IMG/VR virus record: IMGVR_UViG_3300034682_000176
Location: 62,001-126,000 of that record
Length of the DNA: 64,000 nucleotides
Direction: 5' to 3' (one strand)
Source of the DNA: a virus
Part shown: one piece after another, positions 22,549 to 31,306 of the stretch
Position numbering within the stretch: the stretch's first letter is position 1
How the letters are laid out: each line of letters starts with the position of its first letter
Position numbers and translations under genes: made by a program
The notes under the pieces: generated by a model
What the model was told of the DNA's origin: nothing
Database searches by the model: none
What the model saw: only the letters and a program-made list of their open reading frames with translations

Positions 22549-24372
22549 TTAATTAGCCGCGCAAATGAAGTATTCCAAAATACCGTTGGTCAAATTGGAG
22601 TAGTCCGGCAGCTTGAAGCTGGTGGTGGGGTTGAAAATGTTTCCGGCAACAGTCACAACGTAGTCGTTGGTGCCACCGGAGAACGTATAACTCGTGGTGG
22701 TGGTCAGCGCAGTACCGCTGGGGTTGTATCCACCAATCATGATCATGCGGCTGTTGGTGACAACAGCCTGGCCGTACGCCATACCGCTGGGCAAGGCTGT
22801 AGATGTTGTCCACGTACCCAAGGTGCCGTCGGCATTGATGGGGGCGGTATACACAGTCGTCAGGGCACCGGTGTTGGTTGCAGCTCCGCCAATCAGGTAC
22901 ACCCGATTGTTGGTCATGACCGCTTGGGCAAACGCCACGGCCGAGGGCAGCGAAGTGCCAGTAGTCCAAGCACCCAAGGTGCCGTCAGCGTTAATCGGAG
23001 CGGTGTACACCGCAGAAGTGTGGGTGGCGGAAGTCACCGCACCGCCAAGCACATACACCCGGTTCTTGGTGATGACAGCTTGGGAGCCGTTCAAGACACC
23101 TGGCATATCTGCTGCAGAAGTCCAGGCACCAATGATACCGTCGTCATCGATCGTGGCAGTGTAGACCTTCTTGGAGTAACCGACGGCATCCAAACCACCC
23201 ATCAGGTAGATGCGGTTGGTGGTCACGACCACACTTGCGCCGCAGACACCGGCAGGCAGCGAAGTGCCATCTGTAAAAGCACCGATGGTGCCATCGGCGT
23301 TGATGGTTGCCCAGTATGTGGTAGGTGTGAATTGGGAAGGGGAGAGTGCACCACCGATGAGGTACAACTTGTTCTTGGTCATGACAACCGTGTGTCCGCA
23401 ACGCGCGCTGGGGATGGTGCCAGCGCCAGCCCAGGTACCAACGGAGCCATCGGCGTTCAAAGGTGCGGTATAGATATTGGGGGTGTAGGTGCTGTTAGCA
23501 ACAACGCCACCGAACATGTAGATGCGGTTTTTGGTCACTGCGGCCTGGCTCCACCACAGAGCTGCCAACAAGTTGCCACCAGCTGTCCATGCACCGGAAG
23601 TGCTGTTGTTAACGGTGTTAAACGCGTACTGCTGACGCCATGGTTGCGCCACATAGCCAGTTGTACCGCCCGCCCCACCGCCACTGCTGAACGTGTCTCC
23701 GATGACAGCGTACAGCGCGGCATAAGCCGTTTTGTCCAGGACTGCCCCGTTGGCACGCATGAAACGTGTGCCGGCGATGCTGGGTGTCGAAATCTTGAGA
23801 TCACCGATCTTGGCACCAGCACTCATGTTTGCCATTTTGGTTTGCAGGTATTGCTGGGTCGCGGCATGGGTGTCCACCGTGGGCTGGGTGTTCACCATCA
23901 GGGTGCCAGTCAGACTGATGTCCGAATTGGTACCGTTGGTCTTTATGGCGTACGGCGAAACATCGGCGATGTAACCGCCAGCGGTTGTGGGTTTGTTGGT
24001 GATCGAGTTGAAACTCAGTTGCTGGGTGCCACCTGTGTCGGTGTGTGCGGCAGTAACACGACCCTTGGCATCCACCGTGACTTTGTTGTAACTACCTGCG
24101 GTGATACCCATCGACTTCAGAAACAGATCGGTGCCATTGAAGCCGATCAAATCACCGCCAACACCACCTACCAGACGTTGTTTAGGAATGGTGTCTCCGA
24201 CGATTTTGCTGACGTCGTAAGTTGTCGGGAGTTTGTCCACGTAGCGCTTGTTCGCAGCTTCGTTGGAGAATTCTGGGTCACGGTACAGGTTGAGGAAATC
24301 CAGCAGCGTGAAGCCATCCACTTCGACGACGTTATCTTGAGCACCGCCTTGGGGGAAGATTTTGATTTTCAT
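22549..24372 (-). CDS. Tail fibre / receptor-binding protein 5, first of the array
   Basis: 607 residues; AAAAAGGTG precedes the ATG. Its N-terminus is the most divergent of the five (MKIKIFPQGGAQDNVVEVDG) but keeps FTLLDFLNLYRDP and NKRYVD. Collar halves are RFMRANGAVLDKTAYAALYA and FKLPDYSNLTNGILEYFICAAN. The propeller has six repeats with regular I-N-A-D-G-T signatures, and its DNA is more GC-rich than in fibres 1-3, so it may be the longest resident. It is the promoter-proximal gene of the array and faces the + gene at 24538. Confidence 0.8.
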   Translation of the reverse strand: MKIKIFPQGGAQDNVVEVDGFTLLDFLNLYRDPEFSNEAANKRYVDKLPTTYDVSKIVGDTIPKQRLVGGVGGDLIGFNGTDLFLKSMGITAGSYNKVTVDAKGRVTAAHTDTGGTQQLSFNSITNKPTTAGGYIADVSPYAIKTNGTNSDISLTGTLMVNTQPTVDTHAATQQYLQTKMANMSAGAKIGDLKISTPSIAGTRFMRANGAVLDKTAYAALYAVIGDTFSSGGGAGGTTGYVAQPWRQQYAFNTVNNSTSGAWTAGGNLLAALWWSQAAVTKNRIYMFGGVVANSTYTPNIYTAPLNADGSVGTWAGAGTIPSARCGHTVVMTKNKLYLIGGALSPSQFTPTTYWATINADGTIGAFTDGTSLPAGVCGASVVVTTNRIYLMGGLDAVGYSKKVYTATIDDDGIIGAWTSAADMPGVLNGSQAVITKNRVYVLGGAVTSATHTSAVYTAPINADGTLGAWTTGTSLPSAVAFAQAVMTNNRVYLIGGAATNTGALTTVYTAPINADGTLGTWTTSTALPSGMAYGQAVVTNSRMIMIGGYNPSGTALTTTTSYTFSGGTNDYVVTVAGNIFNPTTSFKLPDYSNLTNGILEYFICAAN

Positions 24373-24433
24373 AGTTACACCTTTTTACCGCGTGATGAAA
24401 AATGATCCAAAGTACCTTGCGGACAGTACCTTA

Positions 24434-24443
24434 TCAAATAGTT
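24434..24443 (-). promoter_or_regulatory. AACTATTTGA element before fibre 5, without a preceding terminator
   Basis: Exact copy 62 bases before the start at 24372. No - strand gene or hairpin lies upstream here, so the element is not simply a terminator tail. This favours a promoter role. Confidence 0.65.
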
Positions 24444-24537
24444 CCATCATAAAACCCCCACCCTTCATTATGAATGTCACGCACTGGCTGATTTTGTGAT
24501 ATCTATTTGCCCGTGATAACCCAATAAGGATACCGCC

Positions 24538-25203
24538 ATGGCCAACCGTAAAAAAGCCGAAGCACTGATCTTGCAGTACGTCAACGAGATTGAACCCACT
24601 GGCTACAACGCAAAGTGCTACGAGAAGATCTTTGCCGAAATGTCGGACAAGGATTTCCATGAGTACATGAAAGACTTGCGAGACGGCAAGAAAACCCTGG
24701 TGATGTTTAAACCCATGTACGAAGCCAAGGGGATCACCGTAGAGAACAACCTGGAGCTTGGCAAGAAGTACGGTTTAAACTTCTTCGAGCGCTTGAAGTT
24801 CACGGACAACCCCAATGAACCCGATCACATTACACCGATTGAATACATGGTAGTTGATCTGCCCTGGCGCAAGCAGTCGCAAACAGCTGCTAAGAAGATC
24901 AGTGTGCCGGACAACAACAAGACCATTGACCAACTGACGTTCCAACCCACTGGGGCGTCCAAGGGCTCAAAGGTCTCGTTCCCTGAATTACAGGTGATGA
25001 TCGGTATGGGGTTGGATGAGTCGATCAAAGAGCTAACCCAAGTGCGAGGTGGTGACCGCGGCAGCTTCTCCGCATACAACGCCATGTTTGCACGCTACGG
25101 CAATGTCAGCCTCAAATCCATCGACCAGTACGCCACCGGTGTGGAGTCCACCCGCACCCTCAAAACGTACTTGGCTTGCATGCACATCACTTCAACCTTG
25201 TAA
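24538..25203 (+). CDS. Protein resembling the C-terminal end of RNA polymerase beta (RpoB)
   Basis: 221 residues; AAGGATACCGCC precedes the ATG. Residues about 100-218 follow the order of the last 100 residues of bacterial RpoB: an EYMVVDL strand, then QPTGASKGSKVSFPELQV (RpoB: QPLGGKAQFGG...FGEMEV), then a helix with IKEL, a G-D turn, a Tyr-containing helix, and a final S-T-R-T-L-K-T-Y-L helix. The N-terminal 100 residues are unassigned. If real, it is either a subunit of a split phage RNA polymerase or a mimic that binds host polymerase. The match is by eye and remote; the function is inferred. Confidence 0.45.
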   Translation: MANRKKAEALILQYVNEIEPTGYNAKCYEKIFAEMSDKDFHEYMKDLRDGKKTLVMFKPMYEAKGITVENNLELGKKYGLNFFERLKFTDNPNEPDHITPIEYMVVDLPWRKQSQTAAKKISVPDNNKTIDQLTFQPTGASKGSKVSFPELQVMIGMGLDESIKELTQVRGGDRGSFSAYNAMFARYGNVSLKSIDQYATGVESTRTLKTYLACMHITSTL

Positions 25204-25215
25204 CCACTTTCTGTT

Positions 25216-25998
25216 ATGACCGATAAGACCAACAAGATCTACGTGGATCTACCGTCGCTGTTTGATCTGCGTCACAGTGCTTTGTTCCAGATGCTGGATG
25301 AAGAACCGTTGTTGGAGCTGGTATCGTCCCACCGGTACAACCTGCGTGAAAGCGATGTCATCGAAGGTATTGACAACCAGCTGTTCCAAGCCTATCTGGC
25401 GACCGACGATCTGCGCCTGTGGCACAGTGCCCCCATGACTTACATTCAGGTGGCACTGGCCAGCAAGGTCAAAAACATCGAGCGACGCAACTCGTTCATG
25501 GCCGAGTCGAGCGAACCCGAAGTGGTGCTCAATGTCTACCCGTTCCAATGCACAGGACAGATGGCGGAGCTGATCCAAAACGCCTTGTTCCTCAAGCTTG
25601 GCAGCTCTTGCACCGTCAACATCGTGCACGAACACCCAAGAGGTCTCACCCCTCACTTTCTCAAAAACAGCGGGTTTGTGGCGTGCTTCATGTACGATCT
25701 ACACAACTGGCTGCAGTACCACGCTAAAACAGTGCAAAACGCTGACCTCAAAGAGGTCATGATGTACTTTGCCGCAATCTACAAGACCCCTCCGACCAAG
25801 GAAGATATCAAGATCTTCACCAAACTGGGGTTCAAGGATGTGTTCAGCTACACCGAATACCTGTTTACAGGCCGGATGCAGCTGAACTTTTTACCGGTGT
25901 TTATGTACAGCTCCCTGGTGACGGCAACTGTCTTCTTGAAAGCCAATGAAGATGCGTTGAAACCGGATTCCAGTGAGGTGGTGAAGGATCGCTTATGA
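25216..25998 (+). CDS. Unknown 260-residue protein
   Basis: It starts 12 bases after the RpoB-like gene with no strong ribosome site, and its stop overlaps the next ATG, so the three genes form an operon. It is mixed alpha/beta, with helical stretches (LKEVMMYFAAIYKTPPTKEDIK) and aromatic segments, and no enzyme motif or membrane helix. Operon position beside a possible transcription protein is the only functional hint. Confidence 0.8.
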   Translation: MTDKTNKIYVDLPSLFDLRHSALFQMLDEEPLLELVSSHRYNLRESDVIEGIDNQLFQAYLATDDLRLWHSAPMTYIQVALASKVKNIERRNSFMAESSEPEVVLNVYPFQCTGQMAELIQNALFLKLGSSCTVNIVHEHPRGLTPHFLKNSGFVACFMYDLHNWLQYHAKTVQNADLKEVMMYFAAIYKTPPTKEDIKIFTKLGFKDVFSYTEYLFTGRMQLNFLPVFMYSSLVTATVFLKANEDALKPDSSEVVKDRL

Positions 25999-27944
25999 AC
26001 ATGCCGACCAACATCAGCAAGAACCGGCTGAAGTTTACCGATGATGAAAACAAGGTTTTTGTCAAGGACTTGAGCGAGCTGATTGACAGCACGCCGGTTA
26101 ACGATGCCAAGGCCTCGGCACAAGAGGTCAGCGAAACCGCGCTGGCAAAGTTTGCCGATATGTCGGCACTCAAGAGCTTACAGTCTCCCATGGGAGACAT
26201 CACCCAGTCACTGTCCTCAGGCGACGCCGCATCACAGATGTTGGCTTCTATGAACAAGTCCGTTCCGACCGCTTTGCCAGATATGCGTTCTGTGACCGCT
26301 ACAGTCTCGGGGGTGTTTGGTAGTGGTCAAGCCCAAGCGTCCAATCTGACACAGTCGATGATGGGTTCTATCAACCAAAGCCTGAGTCAGGTACCAGCCA
26401 GCATTGGAAAAGTTGACCAGCTGTCTTCGGGGGTAAAAAGCTACCTGTTGAAAAACTCGGTCGCCGACTATGCACGCTCGGGGTTGGGGTTGATCACCCA
26501 AACCGTGGTCAGTGCAACTGCGATCTTGCAGGCTACCAATGCTCTTCGCCAAGGTGTTGGTCAAGCAACCCAATCGGTGATGGCTGCCAAACAGCGGTTT
26601 TCCCCTACACCGCACCCACAGTCCTACAACCTGTCCCACATCACTTCCCAAACCAACGCCCAACGCATCATGGAAACACTCAACAACCCAGCCGGCGCAC
26701 CAATCACGGAAGTTGGAACGACTTCGCAGCTGTTGCCAGTTAGCAGTCCAGATGGAATTTCTCCAGCAGCGCCAGAACCTACCCTGTCGTTGCTCTACAG
26801 CAACCACGCTTTGTTGGTGTTGATGGGTGGCATCACCTGGTACCGCAGCCTGTACACCTACATGTTCAAGGAGCTGCAACTCACCCATTTGGCACACACC
26901 TACGGCTTGGCTGAAGACCACTACGCCATGCTGTCGTTGCAAGGCACGCCACTGCAAGACGAGCAGCTGCGCAACTTCCAATCGCTGATCATCGCTAACA
27001 CACCCGACAACCCAAGCAAGAACTTGTTCGTGTACAACCAGTTCCAAACGGTACTGGCATACCTGACGCAAGACTTGCCTACCTTGCCTGACAAGTCTCG
27101 CATCTATGCAGTACTGGCTTACATTGGTCAGTTGCTTCCGGTGATCCCACTCAAGGATCTGGTAACAGAATACGACTACAACCGTCTGAGCAACCAGGTG
27201 GCCCGTGAGGTCGTGACTGCAGCCAGTGACACCTATAGCGAGCTCAGTCCTGAAGAATTTGGACAGATCTACCGAGACTCGTTCAAGCTTTTGGTGACAG
27301 ACGCCATTGTGGCACACCGTGGCCAGAACCAAAACGATGGTTCTGTGAAGTTTGCGGAGTCGAGCAGCAGCATTGCGCTGTACTGTGGCGTGTGGCTGAT
27401 GCGTGAACTCTTGTTGGGGTGGATCAAGACCACTGACCCACAGGCCCGTGAACGTTTGGTGACTGCGCTGGCGGCTATCTATAACACCCAGATCGACCAG
27501 ATGGAGTTTGCGTATACCGACTTTCACGAGTTGGTGCAACAAGGTCTGCCTGTCTACTACCAACCTAACACCAAGGCGTTCAGCCAGTTGGGGTTTGTGT
27601 TCATCAAGCACTACCACCTCAACCGTACGGAAATCTTCAAATCTCGACAACACCTGCTTCAAGATGAAGAGAAGATGGCGTTTGACGCACTGGCCATGCG
27701 GCTCGATGCTCTGATTGAAAACCCACTGCCGCAACTGCAAGCGATCTTGGAGGTCGACGCACCTTTCAGCTCGATCGCGCTGTCTGAAGAACTTTTGGAG
27801 CTGGGGCGGGTGTTTTCACACGCCATGATCAGTAATCGCCGCCTGGTGTTGGATGCTTTCAGTTTCCCAGCACGCACCTTCGAGCGCTACTCGGCTTCGG
27901 TCGAGCAGCTGTACTACGACAACAACGTGGCTGTCATGCGTTGA
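25995..27944 (+). CDS. Unknown 649-residue protein with low-complexity N-terminal half
   Basis: ATG overlaps the previous stop (ATGA), and GAAGGA lies 6 bases upstream. Residues about 60-250 are Ser/Ala/Gln/Thr-rich with repeated short helices (MMGSINQSLSQVPASIGK), resembling the C-terminal part of the baseplate spike protein at 31307. Residues about 265-649 are a large helical domain with many Leu, Tyr and Phe. No catalytic motif is visible. A virion role (tail or baseplate) is plausible from composition and size only. Confidence 0.75.
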   Translation: MNMPTNISKNRLKFTDDENKVFVKDLSELIDSTPVNDAKASAQEVSETALAKFADMSALKSLQSPMGDITQSLSSGDAASQMLASMNKSVPTALPDMRSVTATVSGVFGSGQAQASNLTQSMMGSINQSLSQVPASIGKVDQLSSGVKSYLLKNSVADYARSGLGLITQTVVSATAILQATNALRQGVGQATQSVMAAKQRFSPTPHPQSYNLSHITSQTNAQRIMETLNNPAGAPITEVGTTSQLLPVSSPDGISPAAPEPTLSLLYSNHALLVLMGGITWYRSLYTYMFKELQLTHLAHTYGLAEDHYAMLSLQGTPLQDEQLRNFQSLIIANTPDNPSKNLFVYNQFQTVLAYLTQDLPTLPDKSRIYAVLAYIGQLLPVIPLKDLVTEYDYNRLSNQVAREVVTAASDTYSELSPEEFGQIYRDSFKLLVTDAIVAHRGQNQNDGSVKFAESSSSIALYCGVWLMRELLLGWIKTTDPQARERLVTALAAIYNTQIDQMEFAYTDFHELVQQGLPVYYQPNTKAFSQLGFVFIKHYHLNRTEIFKSRQHLLQDEEKMAFDALAMRLDALIENPLPQLQAILEVDAPFSSIALSEELLELGRVFSHAMISNRRLVLDAFSFPARTFERYSASVEQLYYDNNVAVMR

Positions 27945-27965
27945 GACTTACTTTAGGAGCAACCC

Positions 27966-28202
27966 ATGCAGTTGAACCATGTGCGATTGAACTTGCCGAC
28001 GCAAGTCACCCGAACTGCTGTGACCACCGGTAACTCGCTGCGTATCGACGCACAGCTGGATTCGGAAGTCTTTCAGCAAATCTACAAAGACAAAATCGCC
28101 AATCCCGGACTGTCCGAGGAAAAAGCGATTGCGTTGTCTATCCAACCCAAACAGTCGCTGCCGGCTGTGCACGACTTGTTGCTGCGCCATCTACGGGCAT
28201 AA
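27966..28202 (+). CDS. Small unknown protein (78 residues)
   Basis: TAGGAGC precedes the ATG. The first half is strand-like (VRLNLPTQVTRTAVTTGNSLRI), and the second half is helical with an EVFQQIYKDKI helix and basic end. It closes the operon that begins at 24538, just before a bidirectional terminator. It has no recognised motif. The size would suit a small DNA-binding or assembly factor, but nothing confirms this. Confidence 0.75.
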   Translation: MQLNHVRLNLPTQVTRTAVTTGNSLRIDAQLDSEVFQQIYKDKIANPGLSEEKAIALSIQPKQSLPAVHDLLLRHLRA

Positions 28203-28206
28203 GGAC

Positions 28207-28241
28207 CACACCACCACACTCCTTGCGGGTGTGGTGGTGTG
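28207..28241. terminator. Bidirectional terminator between convergent operons
   Basis: 13-bp perfect stem (28207-28219 with 28229-28241). It lies between stops at 28202 (+) and 28248 (-). Confidence 0.75.
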
Positions 28242-28247
28242 CGTCTG

Positions 28248-28652
28248 TCAACGCAGGTCTTCAGGCAGTTCAGGAACGTCGGTACGTAAGATCAACTCAC
28301 CGGGAGTGACTGTGCTGCCAGACGGTGTGTACACCGGGGCTTCGGCGTTGAGGGTCAACGGTACGGGTGCAGCTGGAGCACCACGGTTTTGGTGCAACTC
28401 CAACATCAGGCTGCGCAGCAATTCCTTGCTTTGTGCCGCATCCTTGGCGCTGTCATCGTCAATCCGCAGTTTGGTGCGACCCAAGATACTGCGGTCGATA
28501 CTTTCCAGCAAGTTGGTGGTGGCCATCAACTCAGCCGGTTTTTTAGGCAGTTCCGTATCAGGTTTACCCATGATGTTTTCTGCCAAACGCAAGCGCATTG
28601 CCTGCGTTTTCTCCAAAACCGTCAAGTCTTCTGGCGTAAAGGTTCCGCTCAT
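28248..28652 (-). CDS. Unknown 134-residue helical protein
   Basis: Last gene of a three-gene leftward operon, 2 bases after the previous stop. The N-terminal 90 residues are helical and charged (DAAQSKELLRSLMLELHQNRG), and the C-terminal 45 are Pro/Thr/Val-rich and probably extended. The size and helical character could fit a small terminase-type or scaffold protein, but no specific signature is visible and I do not assign it. Confidence 0.8.
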   Translation of the reverse strand: MSGTFTPEDLTVLEKTQAMRLRLAENIMGKPDTELPKKPAELMATTNLLESIDRSILGRTKLRIDDDSAKDAAQSKELLRSLMLELHQNRGAPAAPVPLTLNAEAPVYTPSGSTVTPGELILRTDVPELPEDLR

Positions 28653-28654
28653 CC

Positions 28655-29305
28655 TTATTCTCCTAAGACGATACCCAGCTGGTTGATGCGGTCAACCAGG
28701 CCTTGGTACTTTTGCCGCATTTCTTCCAGTTGGGTTTGGGTTGATTTGACAACGGTGATGCTGTTGCGCCGTACTGTTTCACGCTGGTCGTGTTCTTCCA
28801 CACTGATCGACAGAGGATCACCCAGACTCACTTCACGGATCGTTGCTGTGATGCCGGTGCGACTTTGGATAAAGTCCACCAAGTCTGCATGCAGTATCTC
28901 GGTGTCCAGATCCACAAACTGACCACCCAGACCAATCACGATGTTGCGGTCCAGGTAAGTGATCTCGGCCACCGAATCGTACCCTTCCAGGTACGACAGC
29001 GGGATACGGACATACTTGACCGTACCGTTAGAAGCCGTGAACTGGAACGTGACGATGTGGATGTTGTCCATCAGGTCTTGGTTGTACTGGGCTTGTTCCA
29101 GACCAGCCGGCGCGTACGCCTCCAAGAAAGGATCGCGCAGTTCGGACTGCAGCATCTCCTTGATTTCATTGATGGCGGACACCCGCAGCATGAACTGCGT
29201 GGAGCTAACCCCCAGGCGGTTTTGCAAGCTGCGTGTCATGGGTTCTTTGAACTTGAAGTAAGCTTCAAGCCCAGGGGTAGGACAAGCGATCGTTACTGTT
29301 TGCAT
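28655..29305 (-). CDS. Unknown 216-residue virion-like protein
   Basis: Mixed alpha/beta, with a central beta-rich part (IHIVTFQFTASNGTVKYVRIPLSYLEG) and a C-terminal coiled-coil helix (TQTQLEEMRQKYQGLVDRINQLG). It sits between the other two genes of the operon with gaps of 2 and 7 bases, so all three are made together. A part of the baseplate or neck would fit the build, by inference only. Confidence 0.8.
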   Translation of the reverse strand: MQTVTIACPTPGLEAYFKFKEPMTRSLQNRLGVSSTQFMLRVSAINEIKEMLQSELRDPFLEAYAPAGLEQAQYNQDLMDNIHIVTFQFTASNGTVKYVRIPLSYLEGYDSVAEITYLDRNIVIGLGGQFVDLDTEILHADLVDFIQSRTGITATIREVSLGDPLSISVEEHDQRETVRRNSITVVKSTQTQLEEMRQKYQGLVDRINQLGIVLGE

Positions 29306-29312
29306 GGGTCAT

Positions 29313-29999
29313 TCACTTTCGCACGTGGTTTTCGAGTTTGTTGGGAGTCTTCTCTTGGTGGACCAAAGCGCTCACCAAGCTCTCATCGAAGTAGTTGCCA
29401 GCCAGCTTCGAGAGTGTCGACAGTGTGGAGTAGCGCACATCCATCAGATCTACAAAGGTGTATTCTTCACCGGGTTTCAGTCGGTAGAAGACGCCCTTGT
29501 TCTTGAGCAGACGGGTGATAAAGCTGACCACCACTTCGTTACTGACCAAGTTGGCACCCAGGTTAGAAGCTGCGTATTGGACCATGTTGTCCAAGATCCG
29601 GCACAGATCTTCATAGGTCAGGAACCACGGCACCTTGCCTTGCATGAAGTCGGCGTCAAAGAAGTTGTACGACAGGAACGAGTGTTGGATCACTTTCTCA
29701 CTCTCGATGATGCGGTCACCCTTGCCATAACGCAACTGGATGTATGGCTCTCCAAAACGCTCCACTTCCGTGATCAAAATTGGCGCAGTCACCAACACGG
29801 TTGGGATGACCGACACCGAGTACTTGTTGCCGCAGTGGATCGAGAAGATGCCGTACAGGTATGTGTTGTCGGCAATGTCGAACATCTGCTTGTCTTGGTA
29901 CCACTTGGGAAACTCGATGTTGACCGGCTCCTTACAGTAATACGCACCGTCTTTGAGCTCGACGATCGAATCCATGAAGTCTTTGTCACGTGCAAACAT
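29313..29999 (-). CDS. Unknown 228-residue protein, first of a leftward operon
   Basis: AGAAAGA lies 5 bases before the ATG. The N-terminal half is rich in aromatic strands (GAYYCKEPVNIEFPKWY, YLYGIFSIHCGNKYSVSVIP), and the C-terminal half is helical. No active-site motif is visible. It is followed closely by the genes at 28655 and 28248. Structural role suspected from composition and context. No family recognised. Confidence 0.8.
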   Translation of the reverse strand: MFARDKDFMDSIVELKDGAYYCKEPVNIEFPKWYQDKQMFDIADNTYLYGIFSIHCGNKYSVSVIPTVLVTAPILITEVERFGEPYIQLRYGKGDRIIESEKVIQHSFLSYNFFDADFMQGKVPWFLTYEDLCRILDNMVQYAASNLGANLVSNEVVVSFITRLLKNKGVFYRLKPGEEYTFVDLMDVRYSTLSTLSKLAGNYFDESLVSALVHQEKTPNKLENHVRK

Positions 30000-30077
30000 G
30001 GTTGTCTTTCTATTCGTGTAAAGTCATGTGCGGATAAACTCAAACGCACTCACACCATCGCAAGCATTACGCACAAA

Positions 30078-30116
30078 ATACCTACCCACATACCTGCGTG
30101 GTATGTGGGTAGGTAT
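30078..30116 (-). terminator. Terminator between leftward operons
   Basis: 17-bp perfect stem (30100-30116 with 30078-30094) and 5-base loop. It follows the gene ending at 30121; only a short T run follows. Confidence 0.7.
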
Positions 30117-30120
30117 CTGT

Positions 30121-30426
30121 TCATGCCGAGCTTTTATCGACTTTCACTTCCTGGTACACCGACTCGACAAACTGCTTGTGGTGGGACGCCAGTTTGTTTT
30201 GAAGGTTTTGTACCGCAGCTGGGGTTGGGGAAGGAATCAGATTGGCTGGCTGGTTGAGTTGGGTTTGCAGCGCTTTGAGTACTTCGTTGGCTTGATCGTA
30301 CCCACCACACGTTAAAGTGATGGTGTCCACAATGTAGCGCACGCGATTTTTCTGGAGGGTCAAGCCGACAACAATACCGACAAACAGTGTCGCCAGCCAG
30401 GGTAGAAGAGTTTCAACCACCTGCAT
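30121..30426 (-). CDS. Small N-terminally anchored membrane protein
   Basis: 101 residues with one hydrophobic helix at about residues 6-24 (TLLPWLATLFVGIVVGLTL), followed by a soluble helical domain (NEVLKALQTQLNQ; AAVQNLQNKLASHHK). It starts 3 bases after the previous stop. The topology (short N-terminus, one span, long helical tail) is also seen in spanin-like i-subunits, but no outer-membrane partner is beside it and I cannot claim that role. No family recognised. Confidence 0.7.
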   Translation of the reverse strand: MQVVETLLPWLATLFVGIVVGLTLQKNRVRYIVDTITLTCGGYDQANEVLKALQTQLNQPANLIPSPTPAAVQNLQNKLASHHKQFVESVYQEVKVDKSSA

Positions 30427-30429
30427 GCG

Positions 30430-30741
30430 TTAGCCCAGCAGTTTGTCTTCGTTGGCCTTGATGAAAGGAAGCACGATGATCTTGATGTCGTCCAGCCAGT
30501 CGTTCACATCGACAGCCATGTTCAGACCCAGACGGATTTCCGACGGCACGACGGCAGGGCCTTCCAACAGCACGTTGGACAGCGCCAGCGTCAGGTAGGT
30601 CTTTTGGTTCAAAGGAACCTGACCCACGGCAGTCTGGTAGTGGACCATCTGCTGGATGCGCTGAATGTTCTCAGGCTTGAACTCCAGTTGCTGGAGCTGC
30701 TTGTTCAGTTCTTCACACAGATCCAGGGTTTGCTCGGACAT
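30430..30741 (-). CDS. Unknown small acidic protein
   Basis: 103 residues, acidic and helical, with Leu-rich helices (LCEELNKQLQQLEFKPENIQRI) and no Cys pair, metal site or membrane segment. AGAAAGAGAG precedes the ATG. First gene of a two-gene leftward unit whose second member is the membrane protein at 30121, so the two may act together at the membrane. No family recognised. Confidence 0.75.
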   Translation of the reverse strand: MSEQTLDLCEELNKQLQQLEFKPENIQRIQQMVHYQTAVGQVPLNQKTYLTLALSNVLLEGPAVVPSEIRLGLNMAVDVNDWLDDIKIIVLPFIKANEDKLLG

Positions 30742-30864
30742 GACGATGCTCTCTTTCTCTCAGACAGTTGCTTGGGTTGTGAAAAGCGCAGTTGGCTTGC
30801 TATTGTATAGCCTGACATACCTGCAGCTACACAATGGTTTTGTGACACGAAAAAAGGAATCACC

Positions 30865-31275
30865 ATGTTGTTCAATTGGCTCTCTCGTCTGCGTCGTAAC
30901 AAGAAAGAAAAAATCCCACTGTACATCGCTCCGGTTGAAGAAGCACCTGGGCCAAAGACCACACGTTCGGAATTGGTGGCCATGCTCAAGAACGTGGATA
31001 TCAACGAGATTTTGAAAAACCCTGTGACCCAGATGGCAGTCGTGCCGCTGTACTGCGCATCGATTGACAATCTGATGCAAGAAGTGCTGGTACCGTCTCG
31101 GGATCGCGCTTTGGTGGGGGTGACTTTGGTTCACTTCTTCAAGGAGTCTAACTTGGAGCCTCACTTGGCAATGGAGCGTTTGGCTGGCTTGTTTGCCAAC
31201 GAACCTCCTTCCAATTTTGCACGGTTTGATATCATCACGCTGATTACGGAAATGCGAAGTCTGGCCAAAGTGTAA
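30865..31275 (+). CDS. Unknown small protein with basic N-terminus
   Basis: 136 residues; AAAAAAGGAAT precedes the ATG. Residues 1-16 are hydrophobic then strongly basic (MLFNWLSRLRRNKKEK), which could bind nucleic acid or the membrane surface. The remainder is helical (LMQEVLVPSRDRALVGVTLVHFF). It starts the rightward block that continues with the baseplate spike 31 bases later. No family recognised. Confidence 0.75.
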   Translation: MLFNWLSRLRRNKKEKIPLYIAPVEEAPGPKTTRSELVAMLKNVDINEILKNPVTQMAVVPLYCASIDNLMQEVLVPSRDRALVGVTLVHFFKESNLEPHLAMERLAGLFANEPPSNFARFDIITLITEMRSLAKV

Positions 31276-31306
31276 TCTAGGTCCGGCAGTGCATTGAGAG
31301 GACTTT

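Noticed and set aside
13831-24372. CRISPR array or diversity-generating retroelement in the fibre region
   Set aside because: The repeats are protein-level and differ in DNA sequence, there are no short direct repeats with spacers, and no reverse transcriptase or template repeat is seen.
28248-28652. Terminase small subunit
   Set aside because: Size and helices would fit, but no terminase large subunit, portal or specific signature is seen nearby.
30121-30426. Inner-membrane spanin subunit
   Set aside because: The topology fits but no outer-membrane lipoprotein partner is nested in or beside it and the endolysin is far away.
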